Position numbers and translations under genes: made by a program
In this document: piece after piece, positions 37,349 through 45,945 of the stretch
Layout: each line of letters opens with the position of its first letter
Position numbering within the stretch: the stretch's first letter is position 1
From: Myxococcus guangdongensis
Lineage (GTDB): Bacteria > Myxococcota > Myxococcia > Myxococcales > Myxococcaceae
Assembly: GCF_024198255.1 (NCBI RefSeq)
Contig: NZ_JAJVKW010000002.1
Span: 806,001 to 870,000 of the forward strand
Direction of reading: 5' to 3'
Length of the DNA stretch: 64,000 nt
Notes under the pieces: generated by a model
Seen by the model: only the letters and a program-made list of their open reading frames with translations
Told to the model about the DNA's origin: nothing
Database searches by the model: none

Positions 37349-37423
37349 GCGATGAAGCCCAGACCTTCGCGTGGGTGACTCGGGCTAGAAACGGTGACTC
37401 GAACTGCCTAGGAGCGACGCGGG

Positions 37424-38488
37424 ATGGACGCCAGGGAGCTGGAAGCGCGAGCGCGAGCGGAAGGGACACCCGTCATCATCGGCGACACCGCCACCTTCGT
37501 GTGGCGCGGGCGCGGGCCGGTCTTCGTCCAGGGGGACTTCCAGGACTGGAAGGGCGAGCCGCTGCCGCTGGAGCGCGCGGGCCCCGGCCTGTGGAAGCGC
37601 TCGCTGGCGCTGCCCCGCGACGCCTATGTCGAGTACGCGCTGTTCGACGCGAAGGGCCGTCGGGTGAGGGACGACTTCAACGCGCGCGTCTGCGACAACG
37701 GCTTCGGCGAGAGCAACCACGTCTTCTACATGCCCGACGGAGGGCCCGCCCTGCCCTCGCGCAGGCCCCGAGGCATCCCCCGCGGCCGCGTCACCCGGCA
37801 CCGCGTGGACATGTCCGACACGGGCCTGACGGGCCAGCGCACCGTGCACCTGTACGCCCCGCCGACGAAGGCGCCCGTGCCGCTGGTGGTGGTGCTCGAC
37901 GGCGAGGAGTACCTGCGCCGCGTGCGGCTGCCGGAGCTGGTGGACACGCTCATCGCCGATGGCCGCATGAGCCCCATCGCCCTGGCGCTCGTCTCCCACG
38001 GCGGCCCCATGCGCGACGTGGAGTACGCGTGCAGCGAGTACACCGTGGGCCTGTTGGCGTGGAAGGTGCTGCCCCTGGCCCGGGAGCACCTGTCCCTGAT
38101 GGACGAGCGCCACCACCCGGGCGCCCATGGGGTGCTGGGCTCGTCCTTGGGCGGGCTGATGTCCCTCTTCATCGGCCTGCGCGCGCCGGAGACCTTCGGG
38201 AAGGTGCTGTCCCAGTCGGGCGCCTTCGTGGTGGAAAACCACGAGTTCGTCGTCTTCGACCTGGCGCGGCACGTGCCCCGACGCCCGCTGGAGGTGTGGA
38301 TGAGCTGCGGCCGGTTCGAGGGGCTGCTGGAGGGAAACCAGCGAATCGACCCCCTGCTGAAGGCCAGCGGCCACCAGGTGGAGTACCGGGAGTACAGCGG
38401 CGGCCACAACTACACCGCCTGGCGGGATGACCTGGTGCGTGGGCTGGAGTGCCTGTTCCCTCCCTCCCCCGCCGCCAAACGCCGGTAG
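37424..38488 (+). CDS. Fes-like esterase with N-terminal CBM48-like domain
   Basis: 354 aa alpha/beta hydrolase resembling enterochelin esterases. The N-terminal beta-sandwich (VWRGRGPVFVQGDFQDWKGEPLPL) is of isoamylase-N/CBM48 type. The hydrolase part has VVVLDGEEYL, the nucleophile elbow GSSLGG with Ser241 and a C-terminal His in YSGGHNYTAW. No export signal, so a cytosolic siderophore-ester or other acyl-ester hydrolase. A second homologue, exported, is encoded at 61541. Confidence 0.85.
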   Translation: MDARELEARARAEGTPVIIGDTATFVWRGRGPVFVQGDFQDWKGEPLPLERAGPGLWKRSLALPRDAYVEYALFDAKGRRVRDDFNARVCDNGFGESNHVFYMPDGGPALPSRRPRGIPRGRVTRHRVDMSDTGLTGQRTVHLYAPPTKAPVPLVVVLDGEEYLRRVRLPELVDTLIADGRMSPIALALVSHGGPMRDVEYACSEYTVGLLAWKVLPLAREHLSLMDERHHPGAHGVLGSSLGGLMSLFIGLRAPETFGKVLSQSGAFVVENHEFVVFDLARHVPRRPLEVWMSCGRFEGLLEGNQRIDPLLKASGHQVEYREYSGGHNYTAWRDDLVRGLECLFPPSPAAKRR

Positions 38489-38655
38489 TTGCTGAACGAA
38501 TTGGATTGTCTACAGGTGGTCATTCGACTCGCGCACAGCGGAGGGAGGAGCCACCTTCGGGCTGGACGCAACTGGCGCCGGAGGCGTCCGATAACTCCCT
38601 TGAGACTTCCCGGAGCCATGTCAGCACCGGCTCGCAGTCTTCCTGGAGCGCACGC

Positions 38656-39273
38656 ATGTCGCGCATTGATGGTGGAAACCGTTCGTCGTCGCCGAAGAGC
38701 TCCCTCCCGGAGCGCTCCAGCACGGAGCGGGCGGATTCCGCCGCCAAGGGCGCGCAGCAGAGCCCCGGAAAGAAGGACGCCCAGGCAACTCGCGCGGTGA
38801 GCCCGTTCCAGGGGCGCAGCGACTTCGAGCCGGACCGCCGTCCGACGCCTCGCGCCACGCCGGCGGTGGCGCTGGGGGGTGGCCCGCTGGCGCCCGCGTC
38901 CTCCGAGGCCTCGGCCATCGCCGGGGCGGACGCGGAGCTGGAGCTGCTCTCCGAGTTCTCCGACGCGGACGCGCAGGGCGGCATGGCCTCCGCGATGCTG
39001 CACGCGCACGCGGACGAGCCCGCCTCACAGGCCCGCATCGTCGAGCGGCTGAAGCAGGATGGCCGGCTGGAGTCGCTCTTCGGTGAGGTGTTCCGCGAGG
39101 GCAACCCGTACGTCGAGCAGCCGCACCGGGCCGCCGTCGTCCGCGCGCTCGACACCGCGATGGCGCGGGGCACCGTGACGAGCGACGACCTGCGCTCGTT
39201 CACCCGCGGCGCCTACGCGCAGGAGTGGCGGCAGATCGGCTCCGAGCTGTCCGCTCCGGACGCGAAGCCGTAG
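38656..39273 (+). CDS. unknown protein with low-complexity N-terminus
   Basis: 205 aa from the ATG at 38656, which has GGAG 6 nt upstream; the open frame extends back over the end of the esterase gene but lacks coding character there. The first about 70 residues are Ser/Arg/Pro-rich and disordered. The C-terminal 110 residues (ELELLSEFSDADAQGGMAS ... RIVERLKQDGRLESLFGEVF ... SDDLRSFTRGAY) look like a compact helical domain. No signal peptide and no known family recognised. Confidence 0.65.
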   Translation: MSRIDGGNRSSSPKSSLPERSSTERADSAAKGAQQSPGKKDAQATRAVSPFQGRSDFEPDRRPTPRATPAVALGGGPLAPASSEASAIAGADAELELLSEFSDADAQGGMASAMLHAHADEPASQARIVERLKQDGRLESLFGEVFREGNPYVEQPHRAAVVRALDTAMARGTVTSDDLRSFTRGAYAQEWRQIGSELSAPDAKP

Positions 39274-39397
39274 TCACCCAGGCGAGGGGTTGTCGCCCCG
39301 CCGGGCCGCGCCGGTGGTGATGAGCGCACGCCTTGCCCTGCGTCGGACGACGCGTCATGCCCGGCGCGCGCAGACCCGCCGCTCCTCGAGAATCAGC

Positions 39398-39422
39398 GCG
39401 GGGCGCGGACGATGCGCCCCGC
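39398..39422. terminator. bidirectional hairpin terminator
   Basis: Perfect 9-bp stem GCGGGGCGC / GCGCCCCGC with a 7-nt loop, placed between the convergent stops at 39273 (+) and 39429 (-). Confidence 0.65.
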
Positions 39423-39428
39423 CCCGAC

Positions 39429-40061
39429 TCAGGAACCGAGCCGCCCGACGAGCGCGCCGCGAACCGCGTTGGACACCGCGCGCGCCTGCTTCGTGAGCTC
39501 CTCGGGCATCCAGTAGTAGAGCAGCTTGCCGCCCGTCTCGACCTGGGCGCGGACGAAGCGCATGCCCTGGGCCTGCGCGTGCTCCTGGCTCGCGGGCAGG
39601 CACCTCTTGCACAGGCACGGCAGCGCCGAGTTCTCCTGGTGCGCGGTGAAGTTGATGGGGCCCCCGCCCGCGCTGGAGAGGAGCAGCTCCGCGTCTCCAG
39701 CGGTGAGCGTGCGCGGCGTCTGGAGCGACATGCCCAGCGCGCCCTTCGCGGCCTGGATTCCCTTGCCCGACTCGAAGCGCAGCTTGGGGATGGCGGTGGT
39801 GATGTCGGTGATGGGCACGCGGTTCTTGCGGCCCACCCAGCCGTCGTCATCCAGGGACAGCCCTTCGAGCACGGCGACGAGCCACAGGGCCTCGTCCGGG
39901 GGACGCACCGTGACGAGGAAGAGGCGACCGCCGTTCTCGAGCGGGGCCAGGTGCTTGCTCTGGCTGCGGTAGCGGTCCGTGGGCAGCACCTTGCCGGGAG
40001 CGAGGCCGGCGGCCTCCTTCTCGAAAATCGCCTTGCTGATGATGGCCAGCATGTCGGGCAT
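39429..40061 (-). CDS. conserved myxobacterial protein, unknown
   Basis: 210 aa from ATG 40061. No signal peptide or TM. Notable segments: LENGGRLFLVTVRPPDEALWLVAVLEGL, GWVGRKNRVPITDIT, and a Cys cluster CLCKRC at about 145-150 that could bind metal. LALLYYW-like hydrophobic strands follow (KLLYYWMPEEL). Not assigned to a family. It is divergent from the HEAT/AKR gene with only 37 nt between starts, so the two may share control. Confidence 0.7.
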   Translation of the reverse strand: MPDMLAIISKAIFEKEAAGLAPGKVLPTDRYRSQSKHLAPLENGGRLFLVTVRPPDEALWLVAVLEGLSLDDDGWVGRKNRVPITDITTAIPKLRFESGKGIQAAKGALGMSLQTPRTLTAGDAELLLSSAGGGPINFTAHQENSALPCLCKRCLPASQEHAQAQGMRFVRAQVETGGKLLYYWMPEELTKQARAVSNAVRGALVGRLGS

Positions 40062-40098
40062 GTCCGCAGTGTACCAGGGCGCATAGAGTTCGCGGGTG

Positions 40099-43000
40099 AT
40101 GCTCGACTGGGACCTGGCCACCGTGCGGTTGCTCGACGAGGACGTCACGGTGCGGCGCGAGGCGGCGGGCACCGTCGACGGCTCGCGGCTCGACGGACGC
40201 TACGCGCTGAGGCAGGCGCTGCTCACGGACGAGGACGCGCAGGTGCGCGCCATCGCCGCGCGGCGACTGGGAGACGCGAGGGACGGTCGCTTCGCCCCCG
40301 CGCTGCTGGAGTCGCTCGAAGACCCCATGCCGATGGTGCGGGACCGGGCGTGGCGCGCGCTCGCGCGACTGGGCGTGAAGGACCTGCTCGCGTCGGCGAC
40401 ACGGGCCGTGCGCTGGGAGCCCGTGTGGTGGGTGCGCAGGGCCGCGGTGCGCGCCTCGGCCTCTGTCGCGGGCGCGGAGGCCGTGGCGGTGTTGCTGGCT
40501 GCGCTGGAGGACCCATTCTGGCGCGTGCGTCACGCGTCGGTGCAGGCCCTGGCGTGGCTGGGCGCGGAGAACGAAGCCCTGCGGAACGAGGTCCAGCAGG
40601 CCGCGGAGAGACACCCCCAGGGCCCCGTGCGCGCGGCGGTGGCGTGGCTGGAGTCCGAGTGGAACACCGGCGCTCGGGATGGAGCCACGCTGCCCGCGCC
40701 TCTCGCGTCTCCGGCCGGGGTGCCAGGAGCCGAGCCCCTCTCCAGCGAGGACCCGGCGGTGACGACCGCGCGACTGGAGGCACGGTCCGCCGAGTCCGTC
40801 TCCGCGCGCGAGCTGGTGGAGTGGCTGGGAGATCCGCATGAGCCCCTGCGTGCGCTCGCGCGGCGGCGGTTGAGGGAGCGGAAGGAGGTCGAGGCCATCC
40901 GCCTCGCGATGCGATGGCTGGACGAGCCCCGTGTCCCGCATGCGCGCGACGAGGCGCAGGCGCTGCTCGACCGACCGCCCGTGGATGAAGTCGCGCTCGC
41001 CAGGCGGGTCCTCGAATCCCTCCCGAAGCCCAGGCCCGGAGCGTTGGCGTGGGCCGGGCGCATCGCGGTGAAGCACGGCCTTCAGGACCACGTGTCCCAG
41101 CTCCTTGCCTGGATGGTGCATCCGGACGCCACCTATCGCCGCGCCGCGCTCGGCGCGCTCGTGCATGCGCCGACGCATCGTCGCGACGTGCTGAACGCCC
41201 TGGATGACGGGGACGAGACGGTGCGCGAGGAGGTCATCGCGGCGTGGGAGCAACGCCCCAAGGCGCGCGCCGCGTTCGACGACTTCGTCGAGGCACTCGT
41301 CGCCTTCGCGCCCAAGGCACGGACGCCGAGAGAGCGCCGGGCTGTCGCCTCCGCCGCGGCCCATCAGCAGGACCTCGACGTGCTCCGACAGCTCGCCTGG
41401 GACGAGGACTCCGCGACGAGCGCGGCGTCCTTGGAGGCATTGTCCGCGCTGGGCGAGCTCAGCGACGCGGAGCGACAGCAGGCCCGTGCTCACGAAGACC
41501 CGTGGCTGCGCGCCGCCGTGCTGGACGTGGACAACGCCGCACACGCCTGCCTCCACGACGCGGACGCCACGCTGCGACGCCAGGCGCTGGAGCTGGTGCT
41601 CACGCACGCACGCGAGCTCGACGACGAAGGCCTCGCGCACGAATCAACAGGGACGCTCGCTCGCAGTCACTCGCCTGCACAGGGGATGCGCGCCCGATTC
41701 GACGAGCAGCCCTCGACCGAGCGCGCTGAAACCCCAGCGGTCCCATCCACCGAAGGACTCGCACGCAACGGGGCGCCCGCCCCAGGGATGAGCGCCCGCT
41801 CCGCGGAGCAGCTCTCGCTCGAAACAGATGAAGCCTCGGCGCTTCGGCCCACCCCGGCGAGCACAGCCGGCGGCCCCTCATCCGCTGAGCCACTCGCGCC
41901 CGAGAGCGATGAAGCCCCAGCGCTCAAGACCGTCGTGTCCCTCGCCTGCTGCGGCTCACCGGACCCGTGGGTACGAGCCCGCGCCGCGGAGCAGCTCTCG
42001 CCCGAGCACGCAGACACGGAGCTGCGCGCGCTCCTGCGCCTGTCACGCGACACCGAGCTCATGGTCCGCACGGCGGCGGCCTCGCCCCTGGAGTCCTGCG
42101 AGACACTCGACGCGCGCCTCGACGCACTCCTGCGCCAGCCCGCCACCGATGACACCGTGGACCTGCGCATCGCCGCCTGGACGTGGCGCCTGCGCCGCGC
42201 GGACGACGACGCCTTCGCCCGGCTCCGTGAGTCCCTCGGCGGCACCACCGAGTCCCCCCGCGTCGTCCCCCACCTGCGGGCCCTCTCCCTCACCTTCCCC
42301 GAGCCCCTCTTCGCCGACGAACCCGAGCTGGCGCGTCAGCGCCCCACCGCCTCCTCACGCCCCCGGGAGCGTCCCGCGCCACGGCCCTTCCTCCCACGCG
42401 CCAGCGCACGCCCTCTCGGCCGCACGGGCCTGACGGTCTCCCCCCTCGTCCTCTCCGGCGCGCACCTCACCACGCGCGAGCCCTTCTTCGAGGCCCGCGA
42501 CGCAGGCATCGACACGTTCTTCTGGGAGCCCCGCTACGCCGCGCTGACGCAGTTCCTGCGCGGAGGCCGGAGCACGCGCGAGCAGTCCGTCATCATCGCG
42601 GGCACCTACCACTCGGGCGCCGCCGCCATCCGACGCGACGTGGAGTCCGCGCTGCGCCGCTTGCACACCACCTGGCTCGACGTCTTCCTGCTCTTCTGGG
42701 TCCGCGCACCCGAGCGCCTCTCCGACGAGAACCACGCCGTGCTCGAGCAACTCCGCAAAGAGGGCAAGCTGCGCGCCTTCGGCTTCTCCACACACCTGAG
42801 AGACCTCGCCCGCGACGCCCTCGTCCGACACGACTGGCCCGTGGTGATGACCCGCCACAGCGCCGCGCACCCGGGCGCCGAGGCCACCTTCCTCCCCGAG
42901 GCCCAACGTCGCGGCACCGGTGTCCTCACCTTCACCACCACCTGCTACGGCCGGCTGCTCAAGCCCGTCCCCGGCGAGCCCCAGGACGCGCCCCTCCCGA

Positions 43001-43287
43001 CGGCCGTGGACTGCTACCGCTACTCCCTCTCGCAGCCAGGCGTCAGCGCGAGCCTCACCGCGCCGCGCAACCGGCGCGAGCTGCTCCACAACCTCGACGT
43101 GCTGTCCCGCCCGTACATGGAACCCGACGCGCTGGGGGCCATGCGCGCCCACGGTGAGCGCGTGCGCGCCCAGGGACGACTCCTCGATTCCCTGGTCCGC
43201 CGGGCTCCCGGAGGCCCTCGCGAAGCGCTGCTCGCCCTGATGGACGAAGAAGGCCCGGCCGAGCTGGAGGACCTTCCTTCATCGTGA
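40099..43287 (+). CDS. HEAT-repeat protein fused to a degenerate aldo-keto reductase domain
   Basis: 1062 aa. Residues 1-770 are HEAT/ARM-like helical pairs (DEDAQVRAIAARRLGD, DPMPMVRDRAWRALARLG, DPFWRVRHASVQALAWLG and more), interrupted at about 515-610 by a Ser/Glu/Pro-rich stretch. Residues 770-1062 are an aldo-keto-reductase-like barrel: RPLGRTGLTVSPLVLSG, SALRRLHTTWLDVFLLFWV, LRKEGKLRAFGFSTH. The catalytic set is eroded: Tyr813 may be retained, but the usual FDTA Asp is replaced, the Lys strand reads VIIAGTY and the His of the LxHW motif is Phe866. It is more likely a scaffold or ligand sensor than an oxidoreductase. It ends 22 nt before the retron-like RNA region. Start ATG 40099; GTG 40096 is also possible. 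Confidence 0.85.
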   Translation: MLDWDLATVRLLDEDVTVRREAAGTVDGSRLDGRYALRQALLTDEDAQVRAIAARRLGDARDGRFAPALLESLEDPMPMVRDRAWRALARLGVKDLLASATRAVRWEPVWWVRRAAVRASASVAGAEAVAVLLAALEDPFWRVRHASVQALAWLGAENEALRNEVQQAAERHPQGPVRAAVAWLESEWNTGARDGATLPAPLASPAGVPGAEPLSSEDPAVTTARLEARSAESVSARELVEWLGDPHEPLRALARRRLRERKEVEAIRLAMRWLDEPRVPHARDEAQALLDRPPVDEVALARRVLESLPKPRPGALAWAGRIAVKHGLQDHVSQLLAWMVHPDATYRRAALGALVHAPTHRRDVLNALDDGDETVREEVIAAWEQRPKARAAFDDFVEALVAFAPKARTPRERRAVASAAAHQQDLDVLRQLAWDEDSATSAASLEALSALGELSDAERQQARAHEDPWLRAAVLDVDNAAHACLHDADATLRRQALELVLTHARELDDEGLAHESTGTLARSHSPAQGMRARFDEQPSTERAETPAVPSTEGLARNGAPAPGMSARSAEQLSLETDEASALRPTPASTAGGPSSAEPLAPESDEAPALKTVVSLACCGSPDPWVRARAAEQLSPEHADTELRALLRLSRDTELMVRTAAASPLESCETLDARLDALLRQPATDDTVDLRIAAWTWRLRRADDDAFARLRESLGGTTESPRVVPHLRALSLTFPEPLFADEPELARQRPTASSRPRERPAPRPFLPRASARPLGRTGLTVSPLVLSGAHLTTREPFFEARDAGIDTFFWEPRYAALTQFLRGGRSTREQSVIIAGTYHSGAAAIRRDVESALRRLHTTWLDVFLLFWVRAPERLSDENHAVLEQLRKEGKLRAFGFSTHLRDLARDALVRHDWPVVMTRHSAAHPGAEATFLPEAQRRGTGVLTFTTTCYGRLLKPVPGEPQDAPLPTAVDCYRYSLSQPGVSASLTAPRNRRELLHNLDVLSRPYMEPDALGAMRAHGERVRAQGRLLDSLVRRAPGGPREALLALMDEEGPAELEDLPSS

Positions 43288-43309
43288 AGGATGTGGTCAG
43301 CTTCGTTCC

Positions 43310-43464
43310 GCTCCTGGGGTCGCGTGCAGCCAGCCTTCCGTCCGCGATGTCACGTCGCGGCTGCCCATGACACCCATTGAAGGACGACGCGGTACGAGGT
43401 CCGCCTGGCGGGCTTCCCCGACCTCGTCCGCCTCTGCCGTGCAGGTGGCGGCGTCCCCAGGAGC
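43310..43464 (+). ncRNA. candidate retron msr-msd RNA
   Basis: Structured 210-nt gap directly before the reverse transcriptase. Outer inverted repeat GCTCCTGGGG (43310-43319) / CCCCAGGAGC (43455-43464), with a further CGC/GCG after one mismatch, matches the expected a1/a2 pair. Inside, a first hairpin (msr-like) has GCAG 43326-43329/CTGC 43361-43364 and CCGCGA 43342-43347/TCGCGG 43355-43360 with loop TGTCACG. A second long hairpin (msd-like) pairs 43389-43401 with 43420-43431, 12 bp with one bulged T and an 18-nt loop. AGC trinucleotides just after a1 could hold the branch guanosine. No msDNA has been demonstrated; the assignment rests on structure plus position. Confidence 0.5.
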
Positions 43465-43497
43465 TCGCAGTCTCATCGGTGGTCCCGGAGCACGTGA

Positions 43498-44913
43498 ATG
43501 GACCTGGTCTCACTCCTCCTCGAGCTCAAGCCGCTGATGGAGGACCCCGAGGGGAACTTCAGCCGCATCACGGGACTGCTCGAGCGCCACCAGGGCCTCG
43601 CCGAGTACGAGGTCGCCCGCTTCTACGTCAGCCGCCACTGGAGCGCGGTGGTCTCCCGCCGGCTCAACAGTCAGGACCCGCGCGAGCGCCAGGAGGCCGT
43701 GCGCCTCATCCCCCTGCTCTTCCCGCGCCTCATCGCCGCCGGGCACCTGCGCCGCCGGGTGAAGGACGCCGACACCCGCGTGGCCTCCGCCGCGCGCGCC
43801 GCCGTGCACAAGCTGGGGCTCTCCGACGTGTCGCTGCCCGACACGCGCATGAAGCCGCCGCGACGTCCCCACCCCAGGGCCCTGGGCGGCTGGAACCCCA
43901 CCGGCTGGCTCTACGGCCTCTACCCCCGCTCGCGCGGCAAGGTGAAGCGCAAGCCCGACGACCTCCCCACCCTGCCGAAGCTCGAGAGCCGACAGGACGT
44001 GGCCCGCCTCGTGGGCGTGGAGGAATCGGAGCTGGAGGCGCTGATGCGTCCCGGCTCCGGCCCTGGCTCCGGCTACGTGGAGTTCGAGGCCCCCAAGCGC
44101 TCCGGTGGCGTGCGCCGCATCTGCGCGCCCCGCGAGAAGCTCAAGTCCGCGCAGCGCGCCCTGCTCGAAGGGCTGCTCGCGCACCTGCCTCCGCATGACG
44201 CCGTGCACGGCTTCGTGCAGGGCCGCTCCACGGTGACGAACGCGAACGCCCACGTGGGCGCGAACGTCGTGGTGCGCGTGGACCTGGAGGACTTCTTCCC
44301 CACCGTGCACTACCGGCGCGTGAAGGGCCTCTTCGCGGCGTACGGCTACAACGACGAGGTGGCCACCACGCTCGCGGGCCTCACCACGTGGCGGCCCAAG
44401 CTGCCGGACGGCACCGTGGTGTGGCCCGGCGTGTTGCCGCAGGGCGCGCCGACCTCGCCCGCCATCGCCAACCTCGTCTGTCGCCGCATGGACGCGCGCC
44501 TGCAGGCACTGGCGACGAAGGCCGGCGCCGCGTACACGCGCTACGCGGACGACCTGTCCTTCTCCTTCGCGAAGCCTCCGGAGAAGCTGGGCCGCTTCTT
44601 CTGGTGGGTGAACGCCATCCTCCAGCAGGAGGGCTTCACGGAGAACGCCCCCAAGCGCCGCGTCATGCGACAAGCCGGGCGCCAGCGGGTGACGGGGCTC
44701 ACCGTCAACCAGCGCGTGGCGATTCCCCGCGAGGAGCGCCGCCGCTTCAAGGCCATCCTCGCCAACTGCCGCAAGCACGGCGTGGACTCGCAGGCCCGAG
44801 GCCGTCCGGACTTCCCGGCGTATCTGGAGGGCTATGCCGCGTACGTGCGCATGGTGCACCCGGAGCTGGGCACGCGCTGGCAGCGCGAGGTGAAGGAGCT
44901 GCTGGGACGATGA
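43498..44913 (+). CDS. retron-type reverse transcriptase
   Basis: 471 aa RNA-directed DNA polymerase. The palm aspartates are D262 (VRVDLEDFFPTV) and YADD at 349-352; QGAPTSP is RT motif 4. Retron-specific marks are NAxxH at 248-252 (NANAH) and VTG at 398-400 (QRVTGLTVN). The N-terminal about 190 residues are unusual: a helical region (RLNSQDPRERQEAVRLIPLLF, DADTRVASAARAAVHKLGL) looks HEAT-like, followed by a basic linker. Overall it resembles myxobacterial RTs such as that of retron Mx162 in the catalytic half, but the N-terminus differs. CGGAG precedes the ATG. It overlaps the next gene by ATGA. Confidence 0.9.
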   Translation: MDLVSLLLELKPLMEDPEGNFSRITGLLERHQGLAEYEVARFYVSRHWSAVVSRRLNSQDPRERQEAVRLIPLLFPRLIAAGHLRRRVKDADTRVASAARAAVHKLGLSDVSLPDTRMKPPRRPHPRALGGWNPTGWLYGLYPRSRGKVKRKPDDLPTLPKLESRQDVARLVGVEESELEALMRPGSGPGSGYVEFEAPKRSGGVRRICAPREKLKSAQRALLEGLLAHLPPHDAVHGFVQGRSTVTNANAHVGANVVVRVDLEDFFPTVHYRRVKGLFAAYGYNDEVATTLAGLTTWRPKLPDGTVVWPGVLPQGAPTSPAIANLVCRRMDARLQALATKAGAAYTRYADDLSFSFAKPPEKLGRFFWWVNAILQQEGFTENAPKRRVMRQAGRQRVTGLTVNQRVAIPREERRRFKAILANCRKHGVDSQARGRPDFPAYLEGYAAYVRMVHPELGTRWQREVKELLGR

Positions 44914-45884
44914 GCGACTTCGACACGTGGCTGGCGAAGCTGGTGCAGGCGCCCGATGACGACGCGGTGAGGCTCGCCTGCGCGGACGCCCTTCAGACGG
45001 TGGACCCCGCGCGCGCCGAGTTCATCCGCGTGCAGCTCGCGCTGCCCGGACGCATGGACCCGGCCCGACGCAGGTCGCTCCAACTGCGCCAGCGCGCGCT
45101 GCTCGACGAGCACGGCGTGGCCTGGCTCAAGCCCCTGCGCGACGCGCGCGTGCACGAGCCCACCTACCACCGGGGCTTCATCGAGGAGCTGAACCTCGCC
45201 GAGGACAAGCTCGCCCAGCACGGGCACGAGCTGTTCGCGCGGGAGCCGGTGTCGCGCCTGTGCGTGGCCACCCGGGACGGCAAGGGCCTGGGGCTCGCCG
45301 CCGAGCAGCCCTGGTTCTCCCAGGTGCGCTGGCTGCGACTGCAAGGCCCCGGGGTCGACGCCGCGGTCCAGGCGCTGGTGTCCGCGCCTCGCACGGAGCG
45401 ACTGTCGGGGCTGGTGCTCGCGGGCGCCACGGACGCGTCCCTGCGCGCGCTCACACAGAAGCCCGCGTTGCCCGCGGTGCGCTCGGTGAGCTTCTCCAGC
45501 GGAGCGCTGTCGGACGAGGGCGCGGCGGTGCTCGCGAAGGCGACCGTCCCCTGGGAGCGGCTGTACCTGTCCGGCAGCGGCCTGTCCGATGAAGGCGTGG
45601 CGACGCTCGCCCGCGCCAAGGGCCTGGAGGCGCTCCAGTGGCTGGCGCTCAATCGCAACGAGTTGAGTGACGAGGCGGCGGTGGCGCTCTCGAAGAGCAA
45701 GGGACTGCCCCGCCTCGAGCGACTGGAGTTGTCCCGCAACGAAATCAGCGAGGAGGGCGCGCTGGCATTCCGCTCGCCCAAGTCGCTGCCGTCGCTGCGC
45801 CGCCTGGAGCTGCTCGACATCGGCCTGGACCCGGACGCGCTGGCTCCGCTCATCAAGCGACTGGGCACCGGGCTGCGGTTCTGA
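44910..45884 (+). CDS. TIGR02996-domain leucine-rich-repeat protein coupled to the RT
   Basis: 324 aa. The N-terminal about 45 residues (FDTWLAKLVQAPDDDAVRLACADAL...RAEFIRVQLAL) are the TIGR02996 'repeat-companion' domain. The C-terminal half contains ribonuclease-inhibitor-type leucine-rich repeats (GLSDEGVATLARAKGLEALQWLALNRNELSDEAAVALSKSKGLPRLERLELSRNEISEEGA, written across several repeats of about 25 residues). No signal peptide or catalytic motif. Its ATG overlaps the RT stop (ATGA), so the two are translated together; it is the natural candidate for an RT partner or effector/sensor. Confidence 0.85.
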   Translation: MSDFDTWLAKLVQAPDDDAVRLACADALQTVDPARAEFIRVQLALPGRMDPARRRSLQLRQRALLDEHGVAWLKPLRDARVHEPTYHRGFIEELNLAEDKLAQHGHELFAREPVSRLCVATRDGKGLGLAAEQPWFSQVRWLRLQGPGVDAAVQALVSAPRTERLSGLVLAGATDASLRALTQKPALPAVRSVSFSSGALSDEGAAVLAKATVPWERLYLSGSGLSDEGVATLARAKGLEALQWLALNRNELSDEAAVALSKSKGLPRLERLELSRNEISEEGALAFRSPKSLPSLRRLELLDIGLDPDALAPLIKRLGTGLRF

Positions 45885-45900
45885 GCGTCGGGTTCGACGC

Positions 45901-45929
45901 CCGGAGCGGGGAGTCCACACCCGCTCCGG
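45901..45929. terminator. bidirectional hairpin terminator
   Basis: Perfect 10-bp stem CCGGAGCGGG / CCCGCTCCGG with a 9-nt loop, between the convergent ends of the LRR gene (45884) and the RCC1 gene (45946). It closes the retron-like operon. Confidence 0.75.
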
Positions 45930-45945
45930 ACGACGAAGGCCCGAC

